Shown: positions 25,716-33,813, counted from the first letter of the stretch. The stretch is DNA of 64,000 bases from Clostridia bacterium (GCA_017548045.1 JAFYNR010000040.1:1-64000), one strand, 5' to 3'. The notes: generated by a model from the sequence alone, not told the origin. Translations and numbers: made by a program.

Positions 25716-25744
25716 ATTATATCATACGGCAGGTGATATTGCAA
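25716..25744 (-). promoter_or_regulatory. Promoter of the HEYGH-GPH-DUF4364-araD operon
   Basis: On the minus strand: -35 TTGCAA (25739-25744), 17-base spacer, perfect -10 TATAAT (25716-25721), about 33 bases before the start codon. Confidence 0.82.
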
Positions 25745-25749
25745 CAGAA

Positions 25750-25780
25750 ATGCCCGAATTCCGCAAAGAAACTCGGGCAT
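25750..25780 (-). terminator. Terminator after the SH3-repeat gene
   Basis: Eight-pair stem ATGCCCGA / TCGGGCAT (25750-25757 with 25773-25780). The trailing T-run is interrupted. It separates the SH3 gene from the next promoter. Confidence 0.65.
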
Positions 25781-25789
25781 TTATATTGA

Positions 25790-27280
25790 TTATTTGTTTT
25801 TATTCTTCTTGTTCTTTTTTACGGCAATAACAATGACCGCAGCAATAACGGCGGCAGCGGCGGCACAGATACCGATTATTGCGACTGCGGGAAGTCCGTC
25901 CTTCAGCTTAGGAGCACTTTCGGCAACTGTACGACTGATTTTTTCTGCACCAAAAGGAGCGTCAATAAATTTTTCACTGCCTTCAACATAAGAAGCTTCA
26001 TCCTCCGTGGCAAAAACCCAGCCGTTTACTCCGTTATATGTGACGTATGACCAATAAGCGGTTTTGCCGTCTTTTTCTTCTGCAATTTCATACACGCAGG
26101 TTACTGCTTCAGCGTTGGGGATATTGCCCGAAATTTCTGATGCGGTGTCCGGTTCGGAATAAATATTGAGCCCGTCGGCTTTGTTGATCTTAATATCATA
26201 AACATTGCTCATATAGCAATATTCCGAGGTGTTACTGCTGTATACCCAGCCATTTGTGCCGTTATATTCAACGTGCATCCATCTGTCAACAACAATCGAA
26301 TCCACGGTTACATCTGCAAACCAATACTGCTTATCAACGCAGAGGTTTGTATTTTTCGGCAGGGTTGCAACCACCTCGGAGTCGGCATCAAGGGGCTTTT
26401 CGTATACGGGCAGACCTTCCTCCGCAAGCACGTAAATGCCGCCCTTTTCGCTCATTGCAACCTTGTATTTGGGATTCATTGTGTGAAGCCAGCCCTTGAT
26501 ACCGTTGTATTCCACGAAAACGCTGACCGAGTAATCAATGTTTTCATAGAAATATCGGAAGGACATAACCGTACCGGCAGGGATATCCGTAACAACCTTT
26601 TCGGATGCCTGATAAGCGGTTTGGGTAAGGAATGCACCGTCTGTCAGTATTTCGACGGAGCCGGTATAAATATCTTCATCGTCAAGCACGAAGGCGCAGT
26701 CATAAATATCCTCAATACCGCTTTGGAAAATGTAAACCCAGCCTTTTGTACCCTTGTATTCCGTGTATGCCCATTGAGCAAGGGCTTCAGCCTGGCTGTT
26801 GGTCTGAGTGTATGAAAGCTCCGTGCCGTAGGGAATGTTTTTTTCAAGGGCTTTGCCGTATGCAAGCGAGGGACCTTTGCGAAGAGCGATACCTTCTTTG
26901 TTGATTACGGCAACGCTCCTTTCTGACGTTGTGGAGAACGCAAGGTCGTCGCCTACGGAATCTCTCATAATGGTAACCTTTGAACGTTGAACGTAGGCTT
27001 CAAAATCGTTATATTCAACCGCAAGGTATATTTCGCCTTCAAATTCGCGTTCACCCGTAACGAGAAGGTTTGTGCCGTTGGGAACAAAAACCGACATAGG
27101 CCTCATAATACTGCGCGTCATATCACTGTTCCATACCTGATCGTAAAGCACGGTGCCCGTCTGGGTATCAACCGTTGCCGTAAACGGAGTGAAATATCCG
27201 CCGCCGTCTGCAAATGCAGGTGCGGTACAAACAAGGCAGATTGCCAGTGCGAAAGCAATGGATAAAATCTTTTTAATCAT
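25790..27280 (-). CDS. Secreted, membrane-anchored multi-SH3b protein
   Basis: A 496-residue exported protein. Signal peptide 1-24 (cleavage near AFA-DG); a C-terminal membrane helix (about 464-487) followed by a lysine/asparagine tail anchors it with the bulk outside. At least four bacterial SH3-like repeats are visible, each ending with a YNGxxGWV-type strand (near residues 176-183, 258-265, 339-347 and 415-422), and a degenerate one near 86-98. Such domains usually bind peptidoglycan. No enzymatic domain is seen. It is the last gene of the epimerase-GtrA-SH3 operon, 13 bases after gtrA. Confidence 0.82.
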   Translation of the reverse strand: MIKKILSIAFALAICLVCTAPAFADGGGYFTPFTATVDTQTGTVLYDQVWNSDMTRSIMRPMSVFVPNGTNLLVTGEREFEGEIYLAVEYNDFEAYVQRSKVTIMRDSVGDDLAFSTTSERSVAVINKEGIALRKGPSLAYGKALEKNIPYGTELSYTQTNSQAEALAQWAYTEYKGTKGWVYIFQSGIEDIYDCAFVLDDEDIYTGSVEILTDGAFLTQTAYQASEKVVTDIPAGTVMSFRYFYENIDYSVSVFVEYNGIKGWLHTMNPKYKVAMSEKGGIYVLAEEGLPVYEKPLDADSEVVATLPKNTNLCVDKQYWFADVTVDSIVVDRWMHVEYNGTNGWVYSSNTSEYCYMSNVYDIKINKADGLNIYSEPDTASEISGNIPNAEAVTCVYEIAEEKDGKTAYWSYVTYNGVNGWVFATEDEASYVEGSEKFIDAPFGAEKISRTVAESAPKLKDGLPAVAIIGICAAAAAVIAAVIVIAVKKNKKNKNK

Positions 27281-27293
27281 AACAAGCTCCTTA

Positions 27294-27710
27294 TCAATCC
27301 CGTGTGTTCATTGAGTTTCTGTAAACAATAAAGCGGCAATAAAGATATTCGGTAACGAGGTTTACCGCCATGGTGCCGATTTCGATAAGATATTCGTTGA
27401 TTCCCATATCGGTGAATTCGTGGGTCCACCAGGTTGAGAGGGGAGCAAATACGCAATAGAAAAGCGCAACCTTAAGCATTGCAACGGGAATGTTTGCTGC
27501 CGATTTGAAAGTGAATTTTCTGTTGAAGGTGAAGTTCCAGAGCACCGAAAGGCAAAGGGATATAATGTAGCTTACGGTATTGTTAAGCCCTGCAACCTCA
27601 AACAGAAGGGTAAAGGATACAATCTGAATTATACCTGCCGAAGCAGAGAAAAGTGCAAACTTCACTATCTGGATAATATTCTGCTTTTTTGTCATTTTTG
27701 TTTCACTCAT
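27294..27710 (-). CDS. GtrA-family membrane protein
   Basis: A 138-residue GtrA-like protein with four membrane helices. The family's helix-2 to helix-3 turn SLCLSVLWNFTFNRKFTF is well conserved. GtrA proteins are linked to movement of lipid-linked sugars across the membrane, often with a glycosyltransferase. No glycosyltransferase is adjacent here. The neighbours are a sugar-isomerase-like protein (four-base overlap) and a surface SH3 protein. A role in envelope glycosylation is plausible but inferred. Confidence 0.88.
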   Translation of the reverse strand: MSETKMTKKQNIIQIVKFALFSASAGIIQIVSFTLLFEVAGLNNTVSYIISLCLSVLWNFTFNRKFTFKSAANIPVAMLKVALFYCVFAPLSTWWTHEFTDMGINEYLIEIGTMAVNLVTEYLYCRFIVYRNSMNTRD

Positions 27711-28561
27711 TTTGTAATCTCCTTACTGAAAGCCGCGGCAAATCTGCAAGCTCTGCCATACGCTTCTGAAACGTACTGCTCAACGGGCATTTTGCCGTAT
27801 TTATCGTTTTCGTGTCTGCCGGGCTTGCTTACGGTGCTGAGCTCGAAGGTAAGGGTTCCGTTGAAGCCGCATTTTGCAAGCCTTTTTGCAAGCTCATTCC
27901 AATCGTGAATACCGTCGTAGGGGAGCAGGTGAAGGTCGTCAATATATGTGATTTTGCCGCCGTAATCCCGTATTCCCAGATTATCGTTAAGATGGGTGCA
28001 GATAAGTCTGTCGCCGTAAAGCTCAAGCAGATTCATGCCGTAGTTATAGCAAAGCTCGTGGCCCGAATCCCAACAGAAGCCCACGGATTTTTCACTTTTA
28101 AGGGAATTCATAAGCGCATCAAGGTATTCAAAGCCCTCGGTGTTCTCAAGTGCAAGGGCAACTCCGAGCTCCGTTGCACGTTTTGCGGCGGCGCCGAAAC
28201 GCTCAATGCCGATATCGGTAGGAACATATGGCTCGTCAAAGCCTATGAAGGTATGAGCAACCAGTGTGGGTATTTCCAGTTCGGCACAAAGTTCAACATA
28301 CTTTATAAGTTCGTCCCGTGCTTCATCACCCAAAGCGCCCTCTGTCCACATATCGTCTGATTTGTTGAAGGGTGCGTGAAGATACTCAATGAAAAGTCCT
28401 TCTGATTTACCTTTAGCCGCAAGTGCGGCAACGTCAGCCATTCTGTCGCTGTCGTCTATGGCAAAGCCTTCAAATCCGGCGGATTTGTAAAGCAGAATCT
28501 GTTCGCTGTACGGAATACCCAAGCGACCGTTAAGTGCCAGTGCAAGCTTTTGTTTATACAT
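27707..28561 (-). CDS. Sugar phosphate isomerase/epimerase (AP endonuclease 2-like TIM barrel)
   Basis: A 284-residue protein from the ATG at 28561 (GGTGATG upstream); a longer reading is possible but has no good start. It belongs to the xylose-isomerase-like TIM-barrel superfamily: LVAHTFIG, ALENTEGF, GFCWDSGHELCYN and CTHLNDNLG supply the expected metal-binding Glu, Asp and His residues along the barrel. The C-terminus carries TLTFELSTVSKPG. The family covers tagatose/erythrulose epimerases, inosose dehydratase (IolE) and others. The sequence does not settle which, and IolE is possible since iolC lies in the same window. Confidence 0.85.
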   Translation of the reverse strand: MYKQKLALALNGRLGIPYSEQILLYKSAGFEGFAIDDSDRMADVAALAAKGKSEGLFIEYLHAPFNKSDDMWTEGALGDEARDELIKYVELCAELEIPTLVAHTFIGFDEPYVPTDIGIERFGAAAKRATELGVALALENTEGFEYLDALMNSLKSEKSVGFCWDSGHELCYNYGMNLLELYGDRLICTHLNDNLGIRDYGGKITYIDDLHLLPYDGIHDWNELAKRLAKCGFNGTLTFELSTVSKPGRHENDKYGKMPVEQYVSEAYGRACRFAAAFSKEITK

Positions 28562-28673
28562 AACATCACCACTTTTAATTTTAATCAAATAAATACGGTT
28601 GTCAAGTAAAATGATTTGTGATAACATATATAATGTATATTAATATGATACAATAAATGTATGAGGTGCGGTT

Positions 28674-29363
28674 ATGGGAATAATTATAGGTGTGGGCGGC
28701 GGAAGATATTGCGATGATGAGGTTCAGCCCATTTTTGAGCATATTGTATCGCTGGCAAAAAAGAAAAATCCTTCTGTTTTGTTTGTGCCCACTGCAGGCT
28801 TTGACGATATATACGGGGATGAGCATATATTCAGGCTTTTCATCGGTCTCGGCTGCAGCGTTTCGGCGCTTTTGCTTACGGATAAAACTCTTACCAAGGA
28901 TGAAATTGAAAAAAAGATTATGTCCGCCGATATTGTTTATGCAGGCGGCGGAAATCTTAAATTTCTTATGGATACCTGGAAGGAAACCGGTGCTGACGAA
29001 GTATTCGTAAAAGCATACGAAAAAGGAATCATTCTTTCTGGTTACAGCTCGGGATCAATGTGTTGGTTTGAGCAGGGATATGACGATTGCGGAGAAAATC
29101 ACGAATTTATGTTTGTTGACTGTCTGGGTCTGCTTCCCTTCTGCAACTGCCCCCATTTTGAAAGCCCTCACTGGCAGAGCTTTGCGGATGCGATCAAGGG
29201 ATCGTCTCTTTCGGGCCTTGCGGTTGATGACGGTGCGGCGGTTATTTACGACAACGGCAGATATTACACGGTTCAGGGTAACGACGGCGGCGACGTCACC
29301 TTCTTTGACCGGAAAAAATCCCACGCCGCAGAGCCTTTTGATCCTGAAAAATTCAGCATCTGA
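28674..29363 (+). CDS. Peptidase E-like protein (family S51)
   Basis: A 229-residue protein of the peptidase E / cyanophycinase-like class with a type 1 glutamine-amidotransferase fold. The nucleophile elbow is GYSSG with Ser125. Upstream GGGNLKFLMDTW and the later CPHFESPH and LAVDDGAAV segments correspond to conserved active-site and fold elements. Peptidase E removes N-terminal Asp from dipeptides. No signal peptide is present, so it is cytoplasmic. It is divergently transcribed from the epimerase gene and followed by a strong terminator. Confidence 0.87.
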   Translation: MGIIIGVGGGRYCDDEVQPIFEHIVSLAKKKNPSVLFVPTAGFDDIYGDEHIFRLFIGLGCSVSALLLTDKTLTKDEIEKKIMSADIVYAGGGNLKFLMDTWKETGADEVFVKAYEKGIILSGYSSGSMCWFEQGYDDCGENHEFMFVDCLGLLPFCNCPHFESPHWQSFADAIKGSSLSGLAVDDGAAVIYDNGRYYTVQGNDGGDVTFFDRKKSHAAEPFDPEKFSI

Positions 29364-29400
29364 TGTATAAAACAAATGTAATAGTAATATAATTACTATG

Positions 29401-29448
29401 CAGGCAATTTGTTCCTGTGTCAAACACAGATAAAATTGCCTGCTTTTG
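29401..29448 (+). terminator. Terminator after the peptidase E gene
   Basis: Outer stem CAGGCAATTT / AAATTGCCTG (29401-29410 with 29433-29442) and inner stem CTGTGT / ACACAG, followed by CTTTTGTT. Confidence 0.85.
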
Positions 29449-29462
29449 TTATATTTTGAAGA

Positions 29463-29501
29463 TTTGTAACCGATTTTTACACTTTTGTAACCATTTGTAA
29501 C
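29463..29501 (+). promoter_or_regulatory. Three TTTGTAAC repeats, candidate operator
   Basis: TTTGTAAC occurs at 29463, 29484 and 29494, that is, 21 and 10 bases apart, close to whole helical turns. The unit resembles the WalR half-site TGT(A/T)A(A/T/C), but classical WalR sites repeat every 11 bases. It lies about 135 bases before the -35 of the 3D-domain gene. Confidence 0.4.
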
Positions 29502-29635
29502 TTTTTCTGTTTTTCACAAAAAAATTACCAATAAATTACAGAATACAACAATATGTTGTGTAGGACAATGTGCTTATTTGACAAATTAATGCAAATGAGT
29601 TGTGCAAAGTGAACAAAAAAATATTCTCAAAAAAT

Positions 29636-29664
29636 TTGACAAATCGGAAAAATGTCAATATAAT
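29636..29664 (+). promoter_or_regulatory. Consensus promoter of the G5/3D protein gene
   Basis: Perfect TTGACA (29636-29641), 17-base spacer and perfect TATAAT (29659-29664), the strongest promoter in the window. The leader to the ATG is about 75 bases. Confidence 0.9.
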
Positions 29665-29748
29665 GACACCCGTTGCAAAAGGAAATCGAGGTTGACCCCT
29701 GAAAGGCTTTACCAAAAAACTACTAATGCGCAAAATAAGGAGAATTTT

Positions 29749-31005
29749 ATGATTACAAATTCATTATCCGTAGACAGCGGAAAGCGAAGCAAGGCTTTCA
29801 GAATTCTGACAGTCGTTGTTGCAATTCTGTTTGTCTGTTCGGTAACAATCACGGCGTTTGCTGCGACGGGCAATCCCGAGGTTACCGTAGTTGACGGAGA
29901 AAAATCGGTAAGCATAACTGCCAAGTCGGGCAGTCCCCGTGAAATCGTAAAAGAAGCAGGCTTGATTCTCAGCCCTAACGACAGTCTTGACACTTCTGCC
30001 TTTAACGCAGAGGAAGGCGGTACAATAGTTATCAACAGATCAAGCGTTATCCGTATTGAGGATAACGGTCTTGTATCCTACTTTGTCGGTTATTCCGATA
30101 CTGTTGATGACATTCTTGCAGGCAAGGGTATCGTTATCGGAGAAAAGGATGAAGTCAGCGTAGATACCGAAAGCGATGTTTTTGAAGGTATGAAGGTTTT
30201 CATCAAGAGAGCCTTTACTGTTAACGTTGAAGTTGACGGCGAAACCCGAAAGGCATATCTTGCAGAGGGCACCGTTGCCGAAGCACTCGTAAAAGCGGGT
30301 GTTGAAATCGGTGACGACGATATCGTTGAGCCTTCGCTTGATACAGAGCTTAAAGGCTTTACCGAAATTAAAGTAACAAGAGTTGAGTATAAAACGGTTA
30401 TCGAAGAAGAAACTCTTGAATATGAGACCGAAATCATCAAGAGCGATGATATATATGTTGACGAAACAGAGATTGTAACACCCGGTGTCAACGGTGAAAA
30501 GCAGGTTTACTATACTGAAAAGTATGTTGACGGCGAGCTGGTTGAAACTGTTATGACAGAAGAGGTTGTTACAAAGAATCCCGTTAACGAAATCAAAAAG
30601 GTAGGCACAAAGTCAAGAGAGACACTTGCCGCCTATAAAAATACAAATGCCCCTATTTCAGAGCTTAAACTTCCTTCTGATGTGAAGCTTGACGAAAACG
30701 GTATTCCCGTTAATTATACGAAGAAGGTTTCTGCAAAGGCTACCGCATATACCGGTGACCCTGCAACGTCTACCGGCAGAAAGCCTATGCCCGGTCATAT
30801 TGCCGTTGACCCCAGCGAGTATCCCTACGGCTCAGAGCTTTACATCGTTTCTGCAGACGGAAGCTATGTTTACGGCTACTGTATCGCGGCAGATACAGGC
30901 GGTTTTGTTGAAATGGGCAACACCGACGTTGACCTCTATATGGACAATGAGGATATGTGCTACGATTGGGGTAACAGAAACATCACGATTTACGTTCTTA
31001 ACTGA
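29749..31005 (+). CDS. Cell-wall protein with DUF348, G5 and 3D domains
   Basis: A 418-residue exported protein from the ATG at 29749 (AAGGAG six bases upstream). Residues about 18-38 form a signal or anchor helix ending TAFAATG. Next come DUF348-like repeats (about 42-190), a G5 domain (about 190-285), then a linker and a C-terminal 3D domain (about 325-418) with the defining Asp residues in ADTGG, TDVDLY and near the end. The 3D domain is related to the lytic-transglycosylase fold of MltA. This architecture matches the YabE/Rpf-like proteins thought to remodel peptidoglycan. A very strong promoter precedes it. Confidence 0.9.
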   Translation: MITNSLSVDSGKRSKAFRILTVVVAILFVCSVTITAFAATGNPEVTVVDGEKSVSITAKSGSPREIVKEAGLILSPNDSLDTSAFNAEEGGTIVINRSSVIRIEDNGLVSYFVGYSDTVDDILAGKGIVIGEKDEVSVDTESDVFEGMKVFIKRAFTVNVEVDGETRKAYLAEGTVAEALVKAGVEIGDDDIVEPSLDTELKGFTEIKVTRVEYKTVIEEETLEYETEIIKSDDIYVDETEIVTPGVNGEKQVYYTEKYVDGELVETVMTEEVVTKNPVNEIKKVGTKSRETLAAYKNTNAPISELKLPSDVKLDENGIPVNYTKKVSAKATAYTGDPATSTGRKPMPGHIAVDPSEYPYGSELYIVSADGSYVYGYCIAADTGGFVEMGNTDVDLYMDNEDMCYDWGNRNITIYVLN

Positions 31006-31017
31006 TTTGATTAAGCT

Positions 31018-31059
31018 GCGAAAAGCAAGGCGTAACAAACACTTTGCTTTTCGCTTTTT
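31018..31059 (+). terminator. Terminator after the G5/3D gene
   Basis: An eleven-pair stem GCGAAAAGCAA / TTGCTTTTCGC (31018-31028 with 31044-31054) and a T-run. Confidence 0.9.
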
Positions 31060-31105
31060 ATATGCTCATAATAACATATTTTCTGTTTATGTATAACAAA
31101 AATAT

Positions 31106-31171
31106 GGCTTGTCTATCGTCAATTTGAACAAAACAAAAAATTTTGTTTGCCTTCGGTTTGGCCGACAAGCC
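31106..31171. other. Potential structured element between the 3D gene and ptsH
   Basis: The outer inverted repeat GGCTTGTC / GACAAGCC encloses an inner ACAAAA..TTTTGT stem. It has no coding potential and no T-run. It could be an RNA structure or a chance palindrome upstream of the ptsH promoter. Confidence 0.3.
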
Positions 31172-31210
31172 GAATTATTTGATTACGGGTTAAAACTGTG
31201 TTCAAATATG

Positions 31211-31238
31211 TTGACGAAGCAAAGTTTTATGATATAAT
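31211..31238 (+). promoter_or_regulatory. Promoter of ptsH
   Basis: -35 TTGACG (31211-31216), 16-base spacer and perfect -10 TATAAT (31233-31238); start codon 45 bases downstream. Confidence 0.82.
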
Positions 31239-31282
31239 ATGTAATGGTGTCACAAGAAATTTACAATTTGGGAGATATAGAT

Positions 31283-31546
31283 ATGTTTGTTAAAGATGTT
31301 ACAGTTCAGAATCAGGTTGGCCTTCACGCTCGTCCTGCAACCTTCTTCATTCAGAAGGCAAACGAGTTCAAGTCATCAATCTGGGTTGAGAAAGAGGAAC
31401 GCAGAGTAAATGCAAAGAGCCTTCTCGGTGTTCTTTCACTCGGCATTATGGGCGGCACAGGCATCCGCATTATTGCAGGCGGTCCCGATGAGGAGCAGGC
31501 AGTAACAGAGCTTGTAAAGCTTGTTGAGTCAGGCTTTGCCGAATAA
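31283..31546 (+). CDS. ptsH: HPr family phosphocarrier protein
   Basis: HPr, 87 residues from the ATG at 31283 (GGGAGA upstream); an earlier in-frame start lacks a ribosome site. His15 in GLHARPA is the phosphorylation site used by enzyme I in the PTS. Ser46 in VNAKSLLG is the site phosphorylated by HPr kinase in Gram-positive carbon catabolite control. Both are intact, so it can act in transport and regulation. It stands alone: ptsI is not adjacent. A terminator follows directly. Confidence 0.93.
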   Translation: MFVKDVTVQNQVGLHARPATFFIQKANEFKSSIWVEKEERRVNAKSLLGVLSLGIMGGTGIRIIAGGPDEEQAVTELVKLVESGFAE

Positions 31547-31564
31547 TCACAAACAAATAAAATT

Positions 31565-31598
31565 ACCGACCGTAAGCATTGCTTAACGGTCGGTTTTT
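31565..31598. terminator. Bidirectional terminator overlapping a gene end
   Basis: A long stem from ACCGACCGT (31565) to ACGGTCGGT (31594), then T5. On the minus strand its right arm encodes the last residues and stop codon of the uridine-kinase-like gene. Confidence 0.88.
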
Positions 31599-32146
31599 AC
31601 TTTTATATCACACTTGGCTTTTATGCCTGCTTCTTCAAAATACCGGTTTTCGAGAGGAATCCATCTTGCTTTGAAAATTTCAAGGCCTTCTGCACCGTTG
31701 CGTTCAAGTATGCGGCGAAGTCTTATTTCATAATCTGCCTCAACAAAAATTTTCAGATCGTACGTTATCTGAATTTCGGGGTGCATTGAATAGGAGCCTT
31801 CAATTATAATCGGTTTCAGAGGTGAAACGGGGCGGGAGCTTGTTACGGTGCCTGTACGGCAGCTGTAAATGCCGTAAATGAATTCTTTGCCGCTTTTTAT
31901 ACCGCAGGCAACCTCACTGTTAAAACGTTCGTAATGCACGTTTCCGCCTGCTTGTGAAAGTCTTTCTTCGTTTCTTATTTCAGGCGGCAGAAAGAAGCTG
32001 TCGGCTTGTATAATCTGAAATCCGTATTTTTCAGCAAGAAAGACGGCAAGAGTTGTTTTGCCTGATGCACAGGGGCCATCTATTGCAATAACTGGATTTC
32101 GTTTTTCTGAAAGAAGCTTTTCAATTTTATCTGTTACATTTTTCAT
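31583..32146 (-). CDS. Uridine kinase-like P-loop protein
   Basis: A 187-residue P-loop kinase of the uridine kinase/AAA superfamily. Walker A GPCASGKTT is at about 24-32. The lid and substrate region include DSFFLPPEIR, NVHYERFNSE and IIEGSYSMHPE, which is the pattern of uridine kinase-like proteins annotated without a proven substrate. The C-terminal third (RLRRILERNG) supplies lid arginines. The SD is weak. The stop codon lies within the shared terminator hairpin. A uracil permease is two genes upstream, which is consistent with a nucleoside role but not proof. Confidence 0.8.
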   Translation of the reverse strand: MKNVTDKIEKLLSEKRNPVIAIDGPCASGKTTLAVFLAEKYGFQIIQADSFFLPPEIRNEERLSQAGGNVHYERFNSEVACGIKSGKEFIYGIYSCRTGTVTSSRPVSPLKPIIIEGSYSMHPEIQITYDLKIFVEADYEIRLRRILERNGAEGLEIFKARWIPLENRYFEEAGIKAKCDIKVKTDR

Positions 32147-32165
32147 AATAACTACCTGTAAAAAA

Positions 32166-32186
32166 GCCCCGACAATTTGTCGGGGC
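32166..32186. terminator. Bidirectional terminator after the GPH gene
   Basis: A near-perfect palindrome GCCCCGACAA / TTGTCGGGGC with A-rich and T-rich flanks; terminates the minus-strand transporter gene. Confidence 0.85.
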
Positions 32187-32196
32187 GCTTTTTGAA

Positions 32197-33753
32197 TTAT
32201 TCTGCGTTTTTGCTTTCGCCTGCCTGGTCGTTGAATTCTTTAACTTCGGCTGCGATTGCTTTACGTCTTTCCTGAAGTTCGCGGTACATTCTTTCTCTCT
32301 TTTCGCCCTGAAGGTCATAGAAGAGCTGAGGAACGATGCTGAGGATACCTGTAACAACGGGAAGAAGTGTGCACATAAAGAAGAGTGCGTAACGGGCTTC
32401 GGCAGTCTGAGCACCCTGGTTTTTGCTGGGATCATATCCGAATGCTTTGAAGAGGAGGGGCTGAATAACGCCCTTAACGCTGTTAACCATTTTGGTGATA
32501 AGACCCTTTGCAACACCGGTCATACCTTCTGAACGGAAGCCATTCTTCCACTCGCCGTAGTCGATAGCTTCGTTTCTCATTTCTTCGGGAATAACCTTTC
32601 TGATACCCCAGAAGAACATCCAGATGGTTTCACGCAGCATAAATGCGGGAATCATAACTGCAAGGCTTTCGTAGCCGTTTTTGCCGCCAACCTTGATGAA
32701 CTTACCTGCGGCATATACGCCCAGCATCAGCACGCTGTCAACATGAGAGCCTGCAATCCACAGAGCCTTTGTTGAGAACTTTGAACGTGCCCAGGGAACG
32801 TATGAATATGAAATGGGCGAAACAACCGCACCGGGAATACCAACGATTGTTGACATCGATGCAAGGTTGAGAACTTCGATGTAGTAAAGATTTGTGCCTG
32901 AGTTAAGGCTGAATGCGCCCAGGAACTCGGAGAGAGTAATGAGAAGAAGGGGTTTGTTTGTGATAACCGATTTGATTCCGCTGAATATGCTGGGACGATC
33001 GATAGTCTGCATAACTCTTTCTTTTGCAACAAATGCATAGAAGAGAGCGAAAAGACCGGATACAACAGCAGTGATAACGCCGCCGAGAACGAACATTCTG
33101 TTGTAGCCCATCTGATATATCTGAGGATTGGTAGCCTGAAGAATTTTCTTTGCAGGGCTGTTGATGTAAAGGTCAATAAGAAGACCCATAAGAATTTCGG
33201 GAGCCTTCTCAACGAAGCCTGAAAGAAGGTTTGCGGAAGTAATGAGTCTTGTACGGTCGATAATGTTGGGGGTGATTGTTGCAGTCATACCCTGTCGTAC
33301 AATAGAAATCAGCGAACTGGCAAGGTTTGAAAAAATCTGCAGCAGCAGATAAATTGCAAATTTGGGAATATCCGTGCCGATACCGTCTGTTCCGTAGAAC
33401 ATAGGCAGTGCCCAGTAAATTATCGTAAGAAAAACACCGGGGATAGCGTAAACAACAAGCCAGGGCTTGAATTTACCCCATCTGGTTCTTGTTTTGTCAA
33501 CGATTGCGGCAAGGAAGATATCGTTGATGATATCCCATACACTGATGACACCGTTTGTAACCGACTGAAGAACAAGGTCAATCTTCAGAATGTTCATCTT
33601 GAAAACGTCGTCATACTTACCGATGTTAAAGCTTTGTGCTATATCGTCAAGTATGTATGCGAAGGTTTCTTTTGAACCGACGTAGCGTCTGTCTTTGGGT
33701 ACAGCGCTCGGTGCCTTCTTTTCAACAACCTTGGCGGTTGATTCTGAAGCCAT
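32197..33753 (-). CDS. GPH-like MFS transporter
   Basis: A 518-residue transporter related to GPH sugar symporters, with about 12 membrane segments. The motif after helix 2 is changed: ISVWDIINDIFLAAIVDKTRTRWGKFKPWL keeps the second aspartate and the KTRTRWGK loop but lacks the usual FDAxNDP. The C-half loop reads NEAIDYGEWKNGFRSEG, again matching the family. N- and C-terminal tails are hydrophilic. It is monocistronic, with its own promoter and terminator, and no catabolic gene is adjacent, so the substrate is unknown. Confidence 0.85.
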   Translation of the reverse strand: MASESTAKVVEKKAPSAVPKDRRYVGSKETFAYILDDIAQSFNIGKYDDVFKMNILKIDLVLQSVTNGVISVWDIINDIFLAAIVDKTRTRWGKFKPWLVVYAIPGVFLTIIYWALPMFYGTDGIGTDIPKFAIYLLLQIFSNLASSLISIVRQGMTATITPNIIDRTRLITSANLLSGFVEKAPEILMGLLIDLYINSPAKKILQATNPQIYQMGYNRMFVLGGVITAVVSGLFALFYAFVAKERVMQTIDRPSIFSGIKSVITNKPLLLITLSEFLGAFSLNSGTNLYYIEVLNLASMSTIVGIPGAVVSPISYSYVPWARSKFSTKALWIAGSHVDSVLMLGVYAAGKFIKVGGKNGYESLAVMIPAFMLRETIWMFFWGIRKVIPEEMRNEAIDYGEWKNGFRSEGMTGVAKGLITKMVNSVKGVIQPLLFKAFGYDPSKNQGAQTAEARYALFFMCTLLPVVTGILSIVPQLFYDLQGEKRERMYRELQERRKAIAAEVKEFNDQAGESKNAE

Positions 33754-33784
33754 ATAATCTCTCCTATCGTAAAATATATAAAAT

Positions 33785-33813
33785 ATATTAACATAGTCTT
33801 AACGGTTTTTCAA
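33785..33813 (-). promoter_or_regulatory. Promoter of the GPH-like transporter gene
   Basis: On the minus strand: -35 TTGAAA (33808-33813), 17-base spacer, -10 TAATAT (33785-33790), 32 bases before the ATG. Confidence 0.65.

Larger units (their letters stand above)
29364..29748 (+). other. Intergenic region with terminator, TGTAAC repeats and promoter
   Basis: A 385-base stretch without a gene. It contains a long hairpin terminator for the peptidase E gene, three TGTAAC repeats, about 130 bases of AT-rich DNA, then a consensus promoter and an untranslated leader of about 75 bases. I tested it by eye for a c-di-AMP (ydaO) or other known riboswitch and saw none. Confidence 0.75.

Noticed and set aside
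28578-28605. TTGACA-N16-TAAAAT promoter for the epimerase gene on the minus strand
   Set aside because: It would place the transcript start only about ten bases before the ATG, on the ribosome site itself; kept out of the annotation as too uncertain.
29665-29748. Riboswitch (c-di-AMP ydaO type) in the leader of the 3D protein gene
   Set aside because: Such switches often precede wall-hydrolase genes, but the leader is only about 75 bases and lacks the conserved core motifs.
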